In this document: piece after piece, positions 1 to 9,698 of the stretch
Layout of the letters: the number at the start of each line of letters is the position of its first letter
Numbering within the stretch: position 1 is the stretch's first letter
Origin: Metamycoplasma equirhinis
Lineage (GTDB): Bacteria > Bacillota_I > Bacilli_A > Mycoplasmatales > Metamycoplasmataceae
DNA: 64,000 nucleotides
Reading direction: 5' to 3'
Assembly (NCBI RefSeq): GCF_006385185.1
Contig: NZ_VFIX01000001.1
Location: 62,001 to 126,000, forward strand
Notes under the pieces: generated by a model
The model's database searches: none
Seen by the model: the letters and a program-made list of their open reading frames with translations, nothing else
Told to the model about the DNA's origin: nothing
Position numbers and translations under genes: made by a program

Positions 1-300
1 ACCGCTAAAGCTAAATACAATAAAGCTTATCTTGATAGACAATTAAAAGATGAATATGAAGAATCACAAATTTTAGGACAAGATGACCCAGACGAAAAAA
101 TGTCGGAAGAAGAATATAAAAGACGTTTGTTAGAAAACGAAAAAAATGCATGAAACGGTTTGAAAGATATTGACTTTTTGAGACCTTTTTCATCAGAATA
201 TCTAGACGCTTTAACAAACACTATTAATAAAATTTATTTAGCTGAGGAAAATAAATGAAGCATTTTTAAATTTACATGGAGGTTCATTGATGAAGGCTAA
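1..300 (+). CDS. C-terminal end of an unrecognised protein (truncated by window edge)
   Basis: An open frame enters from the left edge and ends at TAA 298-300. The visible 99 residues are hydrophilic and charged, with two TGA-encoded tryptophans (one near the middle, one close to the C-terminus). No family is recognised. The end overlaps the start of the next lipoprotein gene (ATG 290), and that gene's ribosome binding site GGAGG (278-282) lies inside this frame, so the two are probably translated as one operon. The coupling to two surface-protein genes suggests, only as inference, a role at the cell surface. Confidence 0.6.
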
Positions 301-1111
301 TAAAAAAATTATTATTTTACCGTCATTAATATTACCCTTACTTCCTCCTGTTTCAATTTCGTGTGCTAATACAAATGCTAATTTGCAAAATCTAATTGAC
401 AAAAAAGGTGACATTATTGATAATGTTGATAAAGATATTGAAACAAAAAAACAATTTATTCAGACAATATTAAATTCTTTATATGATAGCAATTTGCTTA
501 AAATGGAACAATACATTAATTCGCTACCTAAAACAAAAGAACAAATTAATCATTCAATTAATTCACTAGCAAGAGAAATGAAAAAACATGAAGATAAAAA
601 AGTTATCATGCTTCAGGAATGGCTTTCGAAAAATTGACTATTATTTTTTGAGAACATGGATAAATTTAACTTAATTTTCGATAAATGAATTTCGCCAAAC
701 CCAAAGGAAGGTAAAGACGAATTTAACAAAATAATCGCACAATATTCAAATAAGGTTTCTAAGTTAGAAAAATATAGTGAAACAAAAATAGAAGGTAACA
801 CTATTGACTCGAGCCGTGTTGCCGAATGAAGTCAACATACATATAAAAAGAGTAATTATTATGTTGGTCATAAAAATATTGTTTTCGAATTTTACATTGA
901 CTTAAATAAAAATGAAATCGTTTTTAACCCATTTGTTTGATATTTTCAAAATACAAAAGAAAATATTTCATTGGGAACTATTGACACAATATATCATTCG
1001 TGTTGATTGCATCATAGCGAACATGAATTTGTAAACGGTTTTGAAGGGAAATTAGTAAAAAAATACGGTCATCCCGCTTCAATGCTATTAATACCTAAAG
1101 GAGATAACTAA
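290..1111 (+). CDS. Putative lipoprotein, unrecognised family
   Basis: 273 residues when TGA is read as Trp. The N-terminus has basic residues, a hydrophobic stretch and a lipobox ending Ser-Ile-Ser-Cys at about residues 22-25, so it is a predicted lipoprotein anchored to the outer face of the membrane. The ATG at 290 is chosen over an in-frame TTG at 287 because GGAGG lies 7 bases upstream of it. The body is lysine- and asparagine-rich with a probable helical first half. The stop overlaps the next start (TAATG at 1109-1113). I recognise no domain. Mycoplasma lipoproteins of this kind are typically surface antigens or binding proteins, but nothing here fixes the role. Confidence 0.8.
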
Positions 1112-2073
1112 TGACAAAGCAAAAAAAATTAGTTTTGGGATTAAGTGCTACTACTGCTATTGCATTTGCATTTTCAGTCGCTACTCCCTTTATCGTTAGA
1201 AAACAAAATAATCATCAAAAAATTGTTGCTCAATTTACCGAAAAAATCGAAAAAGAAACAGAAATTAGAAAGGATTTTAATTTATTTGTTAATAGTCAAC
1301 CAATTAAAAAAACATTGGAAATTTTGTTTAGACATGAAAAAGATTCTAAAAAAGCTATGACTGAATATATAGAGAACCAATACAAACTAATTTTTTCAAA
1401 TAAGCACAATTTAATTAGAAATAAATTATTTTTTATTAACGGGATAACTAATTCGCTAAGTCAACAAGATAATTTATTGTGATTAACAGAGGAAAAAAAG
1501 CCTTATTTTAAGCGTAATGATTCCAAATATTTTGAAACCGAATTTGGAAAAATGCTAACAGAAGATTGACTTTGATTCTTATATAATATAACTTACTTTA
1601 GATTTGCTTTTACACCAAATAAGGCGGATTTGTCAGACCAAAATTTAGAAAATATTGTTAAAATAAGCAAAGATATTGGTGCCTTTTATAATCCAAAATC
1701 AAATATTTTAATTGATTATTCGCATCAAACCATTATTGATGACAAAAATGATAATACCATCACTTATACTTTTGATTATCTTACTGCTGAAGGTTTCATT
1801 TTGCATTTTGAAATCAAAAAAGAAATGCTTGAAATAAACGGTAAAAGAGTTGAAGGAAAAATTTTGCATAAAGACATTTTGCCAATAATGTATACTTTTA
1901 CAAAAATAAGAAAATCAAAAAACATTTTGCGTGATTTCGACATTCGTAGATACTCTAGTGTATTTAGTGATTTTCAGGATCTTGAAAACACATCAATCAA
2001 GCGTAATGTTTTTGAAGAACGTCACGGTGGAAAACGTCTTTCATTTTCGCTCTACTGCATGCAAAACCAATAA
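1111..2073 (+). CDS. Membrane-anchored hypothetical protein
   Basis: 320 residues with TGA as Trp. The start overlaps the preceding stop by one base, with AAAGGAG just upstream. Residues 6-28 are a hydrophobic segment with no cysteine after it, so this looks like a signal anchor (one membrane helix, the rest outside) rather than a lipoprotein. The remainder is hydrophilic with alternating helical and strand-like stretches and no motif I recognise. It is the last gene of a three-gene run that ends at the terminator at 2078-2112. The set resembles the surface-protein cassettes common in mycoplasmas; function unknown. Confidence 0.75.
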
Positions 2074-2077
2074 CTGC

Positions 2078-2112
2078 AAACACAAATTTTTAACGATTTG
2101 TGTTTTTATTTT
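2078..2112 (+). terminator. Rho-independent terminator
   Basis: A perfect 10-bp stem (AAACACAAAT with ATTTGTGTTT) around an 8-base loop, followed by a T-rich run. It closes the surface-protein operon and separates it from rpsB. Confidence 0.85.
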
Positions 2113-2304
2113 TTAGCGACAAAAAAACTATAAAATTTTATACCGTTATGGTACAATTACATTGTACTTTTTATCGTACATATTTAAAATAATCTTAATT
2201 AATCAAACACTATTATGAATTCAATTGCTCGTGTTAATGTAAAAATTAATGCAATTGTTAGAAATAATGGGAAGTTTAACAAATTTATAAATATAAGGAA
2301 AATT
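2113..2304 (+). promoter_or_regulatory. rpsB-tsf upstream region with inverted repeat
   Basis: About 190 bases with no separate gene. A 7-bp perfect inverted repeat (GTACAAT, 3-base centre, ATTGTAC) lies at 2151-2167. An ATG at 2215 is in frame with rpsB and no stop intervenes, but it has no ribosome binding site, whereas AAGGA sits just before the ATG at 2305. The repeat could be an operator or part of a leader structure; rpsB leaders are autoregulated in other bacteria, but the resemblance is not demonstrated here. Confidence 0.4.
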
Positions 2305-3189
2305 ATGTCAGAAGAAATTAAAGAACAAAAAATTCAACAAACACCTCAACCAAATGAACCCGTAATTGTTTCTCGTGAAAAATTGCTAGAAGCAGGAACA
2401 TATTTTGGCCACAGAGTAAGTCAATGAAACCCAAAAATGAAACAATATATTTGAGGAAAAAGAATGGGTATTCATATTATTGATATTGCCAAAACTCAAA
2501 AAACACTTGAATATGCTTACAAGTTATTAAATAAAATGGCCCAAAAACCTATTTCATTTATTTGAGTAGGAACTAAAAAGCAAGCCAAAAGAGCAATTGA
2601 AGCGGCTGCAGAAAGAACAAACTCTGTATATGTTTCAGAACGTTGATTAGGTGGAACATTAACTAACTCACAAACAATTTTTAGAAGTGTTAAAGAATTA
2701 GAAAGATTGGAAGAACTTCAAAAAAATAACTATAAAGGTTACACTAAAAAAGAAGGTCTTTTAATGAATAAAAAGATTGATAAATTGCAAAAAAACCTTG
2801 GTGGTATTAGAAAATTAGCAAACAAAAATTACACACCACAAGTTATGATTTGTGCATCGCCAGTTGATGATGAAATTGCAATTAGAGAAGCTAAGAAAAA
2901 AGGATTAAAAATTTTTGCAATTCAAGATACAAACTCAAATCCAGACTTAGTTGATTTTGTAATTCCAGCAAATGATGACTCAGTAAAATCAATCACTTTA
3001 ATTACTACAATTTTGGCAGATGCCATTGCAGCAGCTAAAGGTAACGAACAATTGTTTGCCTTCAAAACAAATGAACAAATCATTTTGCCAGAAGATCCTA
3101 AACAAGAAAACGCTGCTAATACTTCAGCACCTAAAAGAACTTATGTTCGTAAAGAACAAAAAGAATCAACTTCAGAAGATAAAGAATAA
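2305..3189 (+). CDS. rpsB: 30S ribosomal protein S2
   Basis: 294 residues with TGA as Trp. S2 is recognised from the core segments around [34 protein letters not shown] and LGGIRKL in the usual order. It is a structural protein of the small subunit that binds late in assembly and is needed for S1-like and mRNA interactions. It has a mycoplasma-style extension of about 20 residues at the N-terminus and a charged, low-complexity C-terminus of about 35 residues. The start at 2305 is set by AAGGA upstream. The following gene is tsf, 21 bases downstream, the standard bacterial rpsB-tsf pair. Confidence 0.97.
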
Positions 3190-3210
3190 TGCAAAATAAG
3201 GAGAGCAAGT

Positions 3211-4089
3211 ATGTCAGTAGATTTAACTAAATTAAAAGAATTAAGAGAAAGAACAAACTCAGGTTTTCTAGATTGCAAAAATGCTTTAGAAGAAACAAAT
3301 AACAATATTGAAGAAGCAATTCAATGATTGCAAGAAAAAGGCATCGTAAAGGCTGCTAAAAAATCTGGTAGAATAGCTGCTGAAGGTATTGTAAGAACCC
3401 ATATTGAAGGCAATTCAGCAATCTTATTTGAATTAAACTCAGAAACAGATTTCGTTGCAAAAAATCAATTGTTTATTGATTTATCAAACAAAATTGCTCA
3501 AAAATTAATTGAAACAAAGTTTGAAACTGAAGAAGATCTAAAATCAATAATCATTGATGGAATGACAATTGAAGAAAATTGCAATTCATTAACCGCTAAA
3601 ATTGGTGAAAAAATAACATTTAGAAGAGCTATCAAATATGAAGCTCAAGCAGATGAAGTTGTAGCTGGATATACTCACGCTAACAATAGAGTTGCAGTTA
3701 TCGCCATCGCTAAAGGACAAGACCAAGAAAGCTTAAGACATTTGACAATGCATATTGCAGCGTTAAATCCTGCGTATATTTTTGAAAAAGATATTTGCGA
3801 AGTTGAGTTAAAAGGAATTCACGAAAAAATTGATGCGGATCCAAAATTAAACGGTAAACCAGAAAAAATCCAACAATCTATGAAAGCCGGCATGTTAAGA
3901 AAAGAATTTGTCGACAAAGGCGTTTTAATGTATCAACCTTTTGTTATGGATGATTCTAAGATAGTTTCTAAGTTTTTAGAAGATAGCAAATTAAAATTGT
4001 TGTGTGCAAAACGTTTTGAAGTCGGTGAGGGAATTGAAAAGAAAACAGTAGATTTTGCAACAGAAGTCGCCGAACAAATGAAAATGTAA
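3211..4089 (+). CDS. tsf: Translation elongation factor Ts
   Basis: 292 residues. EF-Ts is the guanine-nucleotide exchange factor for EF-Tu in the cytoplasm. The N-terminal UBA-like domain has the family signature (LRERTNSGFLDCKNAL at about residues 9-24), followed by the conserved block LNSETDFVAKNQLF that contacts EF-Tu and the MHIAALNPAYI segment of the dimerisation core. A good ribosome binding site (AAGGAGAG) precedes ATG 3211. It is the second gene of rpsB-tsf and ends at a terminator 10 bases downstream. Length is normal. Confidence 0.97.
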
Positions 4090-4099
4090 TTTTATAATT

Positions 4100-4124
4100 T
4101 CTTGCCAAAACGGCGAGATTTTTT
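4100..4124 (+). terminator. Terminator after tsf
   Basis: Short hairpin (CTTGCC, loop AAAAC, GGCGAG; one G-U pair) followed by six T. It directly follows the tsf stop. Confidence 0.75.
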
Positions 4125-4149
4125 AATTTTTACCTAGTTTTAAATGCTT

Positions 4150-4209
4150 TTAATATAATGTTCATTTATCAGTAATATAATTTAATAAGTAAAAATTTAT
4201 AGGAGAGAT
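4150..4209 (+). promoter_or_regulatory. Probable promoter of the lipoprotein gene
   Basis: Two TATAAT hexamers, at 4154-4159 and 4176-4181, precede the gene. The ribosome binding site AGGAGAG lies just before ATG 4210. There is no clear -35 element, which is common in mycoplasma promoters. Either hexamer could be the working -10. Confidence 0.4.
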
Positions 4210-4950
4210 ATGAAAAAGAAAATTTTATTGAGTGCTTCTTTAATTGCAACAGCTATTACACCTATTGCATTTGTGGCAGCTTCATGTCAAAAAGAATTAA
4301 CTCAAGAACAAGTTGAAAACCAGACTAAAATTGAAGCAAATAGCAAAGCAATTGAATTAGAAAACTTTACAGAAAAAGATATTAAATACACTGTTCCTAA
4401 AGATCACAAAGTAACTAAAATAGATATTGAAAAAATTAAATTGGAAAACAAAGCAGTTGTAACTTTAACAATTGAAAACTCAAAAAAGAAAGTTTATAAA
4501 GTTATTTATGTTATAAATGATTTCAAAAAAGTAGAATTAACTCAAGATCAAATATTTGAAGAATGAGCTAAAAACTATCTAAAAAATATTAAATTCGAAG
4601 CCACTAATTCTGCAGATGTTGAAGAATTAAAAAAAGCTAATGGAAGCGGATTAACATATTCATACAAAAGCGGTCATATTGTTTGAAAACCAAAAGGTGA
4701 AAAAAGCTGAGACAAAGTTATTTTTAAATTAACTGAATTCCCTGGTAGGGCTAAATATCAAATCGTTAATGCGAAAAATCCTACATATCAAAACAAAAAA
4801 GGACAAACTGCTCTAAGTTCATTTGTTGACTACAAACTTGATGAAAGTAAAACTAAAATTCAATTAACTTTTAAAGTTGCAAAATTTGATCCGAACGGAC
4901 ACAAAATTAGCGCAAAAGAATTTACTAGCGACTGAATCGAAATTAAATAA
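4210..4950 (+). CDS. Putative lipoprotein, unrecognised family
   Basis: 246 residues with TGA as Trp. It has a classic lipoprotein signal: MKKKILL, a hydrophobic core and the lipobox VAASC with Cys at residue 26. The mature part begins with an acidic, glutamine-rich linker and then short alternating strand-like repeats ending in a Thr/Lys-rich tail. I see no enzymatic motif. It stands alone between its own promoter region and a terminator at 4968-4996. Surface-exposed lipoprotein of unknown role. Confidence 0.8.
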
Positions 4951-4967
4951 CAACCTATAATATCATA

Positions 4968-4996
4968 AAACCTAAGCCAATATGCTTGGGTTTTTA
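4968..4996 (+). terminator. Terminator after lipoprotein gene
   Basis: 10-bp stem (AAACCTAAGC with GCTTGGGTTT, one mismatched or wobble pair) with a 6-base loop and a T-run, 17 bases after the lipoprotein stop. Confidence 0.8.
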
Positions 4997-5000
4997 ATTT

Positions 5001-5021
5001 AAAAAAGCCCTAATAAGGGCT
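5001..5021 (-). terminator. Terminator after rlmH
   Basis: On the minus strand AGCCCT, loop TATT, AGGGCT is followed by six T. It lies 18 bases past the rlmH stop and abuts the opposing lipoprotein terminator, so transcription converges here. Confidence 0.8.
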
Positions 5022-5039
5022 AATTATTAATACAATAGT

Positions 5040-5471
5040 TTATTTATGATATTTAATATTATTTAAAATGGCAAAGCCACGATAAATTTGTTCGGTTAGC
5101 ATAACACGAAAAAGTTGATGTGGAAATGTCAAATCTGAAAAGGAAATTTTGTTTTGAAAAAACTGTTCATCAACCCCATTGCTTCCGCCAATAATAAAAG
5201 TAATATTGTCTTCAACTAATAATGAGGAAAATTCTTTACTATCGATTTTTTGACCACGTAATGATAAATAATAAACAGTAGAATTTTTAGGAATTTTTTC
5301 AATAATTAATTTTGTTTCCTTTGAAACCTTGATACCAATATTTTCGTTAACAATTTCTTTAATTTCAATTAAATTTATTTTTGCAAAAAAGGTAATCTTT
5401 TTTATATAAGAATCATAAAGTGTTTTATATTCCTTAGTAAGTGAACCGACAGCTATAATATTTATTTTCAT
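5040..5471 (-). CDS. rlmH: 23S rRNA (pseudouridine-1915-N3) methyltransferase RlmH
   Basis: 143 residues, slightly shorter than the usual 155-160. RlmH is a small SPOUT-class enzyme that methylates pseudouridine 1915 in helix 69 of 23S rRNA, using S-adenosylmethionine. Conserved parts seen are the N-terminal strand ([11 protein letters not shown]), the FIIGGSNGVD loop that forms part of the SAM knot, and the C-terminal FPHQLFRVMLTEQIYRG-type segment. ATG 5471 overlaps the mnmG stop by one base, so translation is coupled. It is the last gene of the run that begins at nusA. Confidence 0.95.
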   Translation of the reverse strand: MKINIIAVGSLTKEYKTLYDSYIKKITFFAKINLIEIKEIVNENIGIKVSKETKLIIEKIPKNSTVYYLSLRGQKIDSKEFSSLLVEDNITFIIGGSNGVDEQFFQNKISFSDLTFPHQLFRVMLTEQIYRGFAILNNIKYHK

Positions 5472-7294
5472 TATTTCCTTCGATTGTTTAAATAAAACAT
5501 TAACATTTGAATATCTGCTGGATTAATGCCACTAATTCTTGATGCTTGGCCTATTGTTGTGGGCCTAATTTGCGAAAGTTTTTGTCTAGCTTCAGTCGCT
5601 AAATTATCAACTTTATAATAATCTATATCTTCGGGTAATTTTAAAAGTTCTAAACGCAACATTTTTTCTGCAGCTGATTCTTGCTTTTTCAAATAACCAA
5701 AAAGTCTTACTTGAATAGTCAACTCATCAATATATGGATAATCTTCTCCGAGTATATCTTTTGGATTAACTTCAGGATTAGCTAATAACTTCAAATATGA
5801 AATTCCGTTATCAACATTATATTTTTGACCAATTTTACTTTTAGAAGAAACATACTGATTTTTTAATTTTTCAATAGTTTCTTGAATAAAATCGTACTTT
5901 TTAATTATTTTGCTATATGCATCGGCACCAATCATTTTATTATCAAATGCATATTTAGCTAAACGTTGGTCAACATTGTCATTTCTTAGTAGCAAACGAT
6001 ATTCAGCTCTACTTGTTAACATTCGATATGGTTCATTTGTCCCTTTTGTGACAATATCATCAACTAATACTCCAATATAAGCGTCATTGCGCTTAATTTC
6101 CATATTTGGCATATTATCTAATTTGTTTGCAGCATTTATGCCGGCAACAATTCCTTGAGCTGCTGCTTCTTCATATCCGCTTGTTCCGTTAGGTTGCCCT
6201 GCCGAGAAAAAATTATTTAAAATTTTAGACTCTAATGATTTATATAAATTAAGCGGGTTAATTGCATCATATTCAATTGCGTAACCATACTTTTGAACCT
6301 TCGCGTTTTCAAGCCCAGGCACGGAAGCAATCATTTGATCTTGAACATCTTCTGGCATAGATGTTGAAAGCCCATTTATATACATAATGTCACAACGCGA
6401 GGTTTCCGGTTCAAAAAAAATATGATGGGTTTCCTTTTCTGGAAATCTAACAATTTTATCTTCAACACTAGGACAATATCTTGGGCCTATTCCTTTTATA
6501 ATTCCGGAATATAGTGAACTGCGATTAATATTTTTTAAAATAATATCTTTTGTTCTAGCTGTTGTATGTGTTAAATAACAACAAGTTTGTTCGTCTAATT
6601 TAATATTACTTTTAGTCGAAAAACAAAGTTCATTTTTATCTAATATTTCTTTTTCAACTTTAGAAAAATCAATGCTGTCAGTATAAATTCGACAAGGAGT
6701 TCCTGTTTTTAACCGAATTATTTCAAATCCGTACTTGGCTAAATTTTTCGAAAGAGTTGAACTTGTTTTTTCGCCGTCAGGGCCGTTGTGTTTAATATCT
6801 TTACCTCGCAAAATTCGCGAGTTCATATATACACCTGTCGTCATAATAGTAACTTTTGAAAAAATATCACCATGAGCTAAAGTTTTTACACCTAGGCAGT
6901 TTTGGCTATCAACAATTAAATCACTAACCTCATCTTCAATCAATGTTATATTTTTTTGATTTTGAATATCCTCAAGAATTATTTGCGAATATTTGTCTTT
7001 ATCGATTTGAGCACGCAACGATCACACCGCTGGCCCCTTTGATGTGTTTAACATTTTAATTTGTATCATTGCACGATCAGCAAAAAGCCCTTGGACTCCG
7101 CCAAGAGCATCAATTTCACGTGTAATTATTCCTTTTGCTGATCCGCCGATTGATGGGTTACATGGCAACATACCTAGGCGTTTAATGTTTAAAGTAATAA
7201 GTGCAACATTAAAGTTACGATTTGCTAATGCATAAGTTGCTTCGATTCCTGCATGACCGCCACCGATGACTATGGCATCATAATTGGATTTCAT
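5471..7294 (-). CDS. mnmG: tRNA U34 carboxymethylaminomethyl synthesis enzyme MnmG
   Basis: 607 residues with TGA as Trp (one TGA at 7019-7021 breaks the frame if the standard code is used). MnmG is an FAD- and NADH-dependent protein that, with MnmE, modifies wobble uridine 34 in several tRNAs. The FAD dinucleotide-binding motif [12 protein letters not shown] is at about residues 11-22, followed by the signature [10 protein letters not shown], and later by [11 protein letters not shown] and the C-terminal [19 protein letters not shown] block. Length and order fit the family. It lies 7 bases beyond the rbfA stop and overlaps rlmH by one base. It is placed in the nusA-infB-rbfA run rather than next to rsmG as in many bacteria. 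Confidence 0.97.
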
Positions 7295-7301
7295 AATTTA
7301 C

Positions 7302-7631
7302 CTATTTTTTGATATTTTCAAGAATTTTTTCAATTCTTTTTGCGTGTGGTTCAACTTGATCAATTAAAAATTCAAGTTCTGGTAATTTCTTGTATCTTCA
7401 ACTTTTTGAAACCACTGATCTAATAAATGGTGTCATTGTTTCCAATTTTTCTAAATAACGATTTTGATCCTTAAACAAGGTTACATAAACCTTTGCATGT
7501 GATCCGTCAGTAGTCAATATCACATCATTCAACGCAATATTAGTTACATCAAAATCCTTAAGTTCATAAAAACTATTACCGATTAATTCTAATAATAGTT
7601 GGGTTTTTCTTTGGTGATTAATTGTGTTCAT
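7302..7631 (-). CDS. rbfA: Ribosome-binding factor A
   Basis: 109 residues with one TGA Trp about two thirds of the way along. RbfA is a single KH-domain protein that binds the 30S precursor and helps mature the 5' end of 16S rRNA. The N-terminal RKTQLLLELI helix, the central VYVTLF strand and the IRSVVSKS(W)RYKKLPELEF segment fit the family. It starts one base after the infB stop and is followed by mnmG. Read with the standard code, only the first 77 residues would be seen. Confidence 0.9.
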
Positions 7632-7632
7632 A

Positions 7633-9435
7633 TTATACTAATACATCCTCATAAAATTTTAATTCGTCATCTACTTCTATTTTATCAAAATCTTTAATGT
7701 GGGTCCCGAAATCAAAACCTTTTTCTACACTTTTTACATCATTTTTTTCTCTTTTTAGCGAATTAATTTGTCCGCTAAAAATAACTTTGTTTTTTCTTAT
7801 TACTTCTACTTTTGAAAACTCTTTTACAACGCCAGAAGTTACCATACATCCAGCAATTGTTCCTACCTTTGAATAAAAGAATAATTGTATAACTTGAGCC
7901 GTGCCAATTAATTTCTCTTCATACACTGGCTCTTTTAAAGTTGTGATTAAAGCTTGTAACTCTTCAACAATTTTGTAAATAATATTATGTTTAGTTAATT
8001 TAATGCCTTTTGATTCAGCTAATTTTTTTATTTCGGCATTAACGTTATTATTAAAAATATAAATTCTTGCATTGGATGTCTCTGCTAACAAAATATCAGC
8101 CTTAGTAACCTCTCCAGCAGTAGCTCTGATAACATTAATTGCAATTTCATCATTTTTAATTTTTTGCAATGTTTGTTTTATGGCTTCTGCTGTTCCTTGA
8201 ACATCTGTTTTTATAATTATATTTACGGTTTTTATTCCATCTTTAAATGAAAACGCATTTTTTTCATTTAATTCTTTTTGTTTGTCAAGATATGCTTTTT
8301 CTTCAGCTAACTTTTTAGCAAATTTTTCATCACTTATAACAATAAATTTATCTCCTGATTGAGGATTTTTATTTAAACCAGTTATCACACATGGGGTCCC
8401 CGGCAAAGCCTTGGCAAGTGGTTTGCCTTCAATGGTTGCTAAGCTACGGATATTTCCGTATTGACCGCCGGCTACGATAAAGTCACGCGGCAATAATGTA
8501 CCATTTTGAACTATAACAGTCGAAACAACACCGCGTCCTTTATCGATTTTAGATTCAATAATTGTTCCAATCGGATCGCGATTTAAATTAGCTTTTAAAT
8601 CTAATAAATCAGCTTGTAAAAAGATAGATTCTAGGAGTTTATCAATATTTTCATTTTTAAATGCTGACCCGTAAATAAATTGAATATCTCCGCCTCATTC
8701 TTCGCAAACAATGTCATGTTCACTTAATTGACTTTTTATTCTTTCAACGTCAACTTCTGGCTTATCCATTTTGTTAACAAATATAATAATTGGAACATTA
8801 GCAGCTTTTGCGTGATCTATTGCTTCAATAGTTTGTGGTTTAACCCCATCATCTGCGGCAACAACAATAACAACAATATCAGTTATTTTAGCGCCACGTG
8901 AACGCATTTCAGTAAATGCCTCATGGCCAGGAGTATCTAAAAATGTAATTTTTCTGCTTTTATGTGTTACTTGATATGCTCCAGTATGCTGAGTAATACC
9001 TCCAAATTCGCTTCCTAAAATGTTACTTTTTCTAATTTGATCAATTAGAGTTGTTTTACCATGATCAACGTGTCCCATGATTGTAACAATTGGAGCTCTA
9101 GTAACTAAATCATTTGGATCATCAACAACAATTTCGAATTTTTCTAAAATGTTTTGGGCATCCACTGTTTCTTCTTTTTTGAAATCGTAGTTATATTTCA
9201 AACATAGTTCTGCAATTTCTTCCTCATTTAATGTTGTATTAATAGTTTTCATAATACCTTGTTTAAAGTAATGAGTCAAAATTTCAGCAGGGCTTTTTTT
9301 TATCTTTGTTGCAAATTCTGAAATAGTGAGTGGCCCGCTAAATGTGAAAATACCATCTTCTAATTTAGTTTCAACAGTATTCAAATGGCCTTTTAATGAG
9401 GCTACATTTGATGTTCGTTTATTTCCTTTATTCAT
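7633..9435 (-). CDS. infB: Translation initiation factor IF-2
   Basis: 600 residues with one TGA Trp near residue 248. IF-2 is the GTPase that brings initiator tRNA to the 30S subunit and joins the subunits. The G domain starts at about residue 115 with the P-loop GHVDHGKTT (121-129), then DTPGHEAF and NKMD for guanine recognition. Domains II, III and the tRNA-binding C2 domain follow. The N-terminal region is short compared with other bacteria, as is normal in mycoplasmas. The start overlaps ylxR by four bases and the stop is one base from rbfA, so it is a tight operon. Confidence 0.97.
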
Positions 9436-9698
9436 TTTTCTACCTCCGCTTTCATTGAATTATAAATTTCTATACTAATATTTTGCTTAAATGCACGATT
9501 AAGAAGTCTTTTTTTAAATAATATTTCAATTTGATCTTGACTATTTAAACAATAAGCACCCCGACCTGGTTTTGTTTTAGTAGAATCAAAACTTATTACA
9601 CCGTCTTTATTTTTAACAAAACGTAGTAAATTATTTATTTCATATAATTGTGAATCAACAATTGATTTTCGTAGATAAATTCTTCTATCAATTTTCAT
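9432..9698 (-). CDS. ylxR: YlxR-family RNA-binding protein
   Basis: 88 residues. The family (DUF448) is encoded between nusA and infB in many Firmicutes and mollicutes. A basic protein with the core motif [10 protein letters not shown] at about residues 43-52 is seen here. It binds RNA, and in Bacillus it has been tied to RNase P regulation (RnpM). It overlaps infB by four bases and the end of nusA by eleven, so expression should follow NusA and IF-2. The usual ribosomal-protein-like ylxQ gene is missing between ylxR and infB. Confidence 0.9.
   Translation of the reverse strand: MKIDRRIYLRKSIVDSQLYEINNLLRFVKNKDGVISFDSTKTKPGRGAYCLNSQDQIEILFKKRLLNRAFKQNISIEIYNSMKAEVEK

Noticed and set aside
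287..289. TTG start for the lipoprotein in place of ATG 290
   Set aside because: GGAGG is spaced best for ATG 290, and the TTG lies 3 bases before it.
2215..2304. N-terminal extension of rpsB from ATG 2215
   Set aside because: No ribosome site at 2215; AAGGA before 2305 and normal S2 start favour the shorter form.
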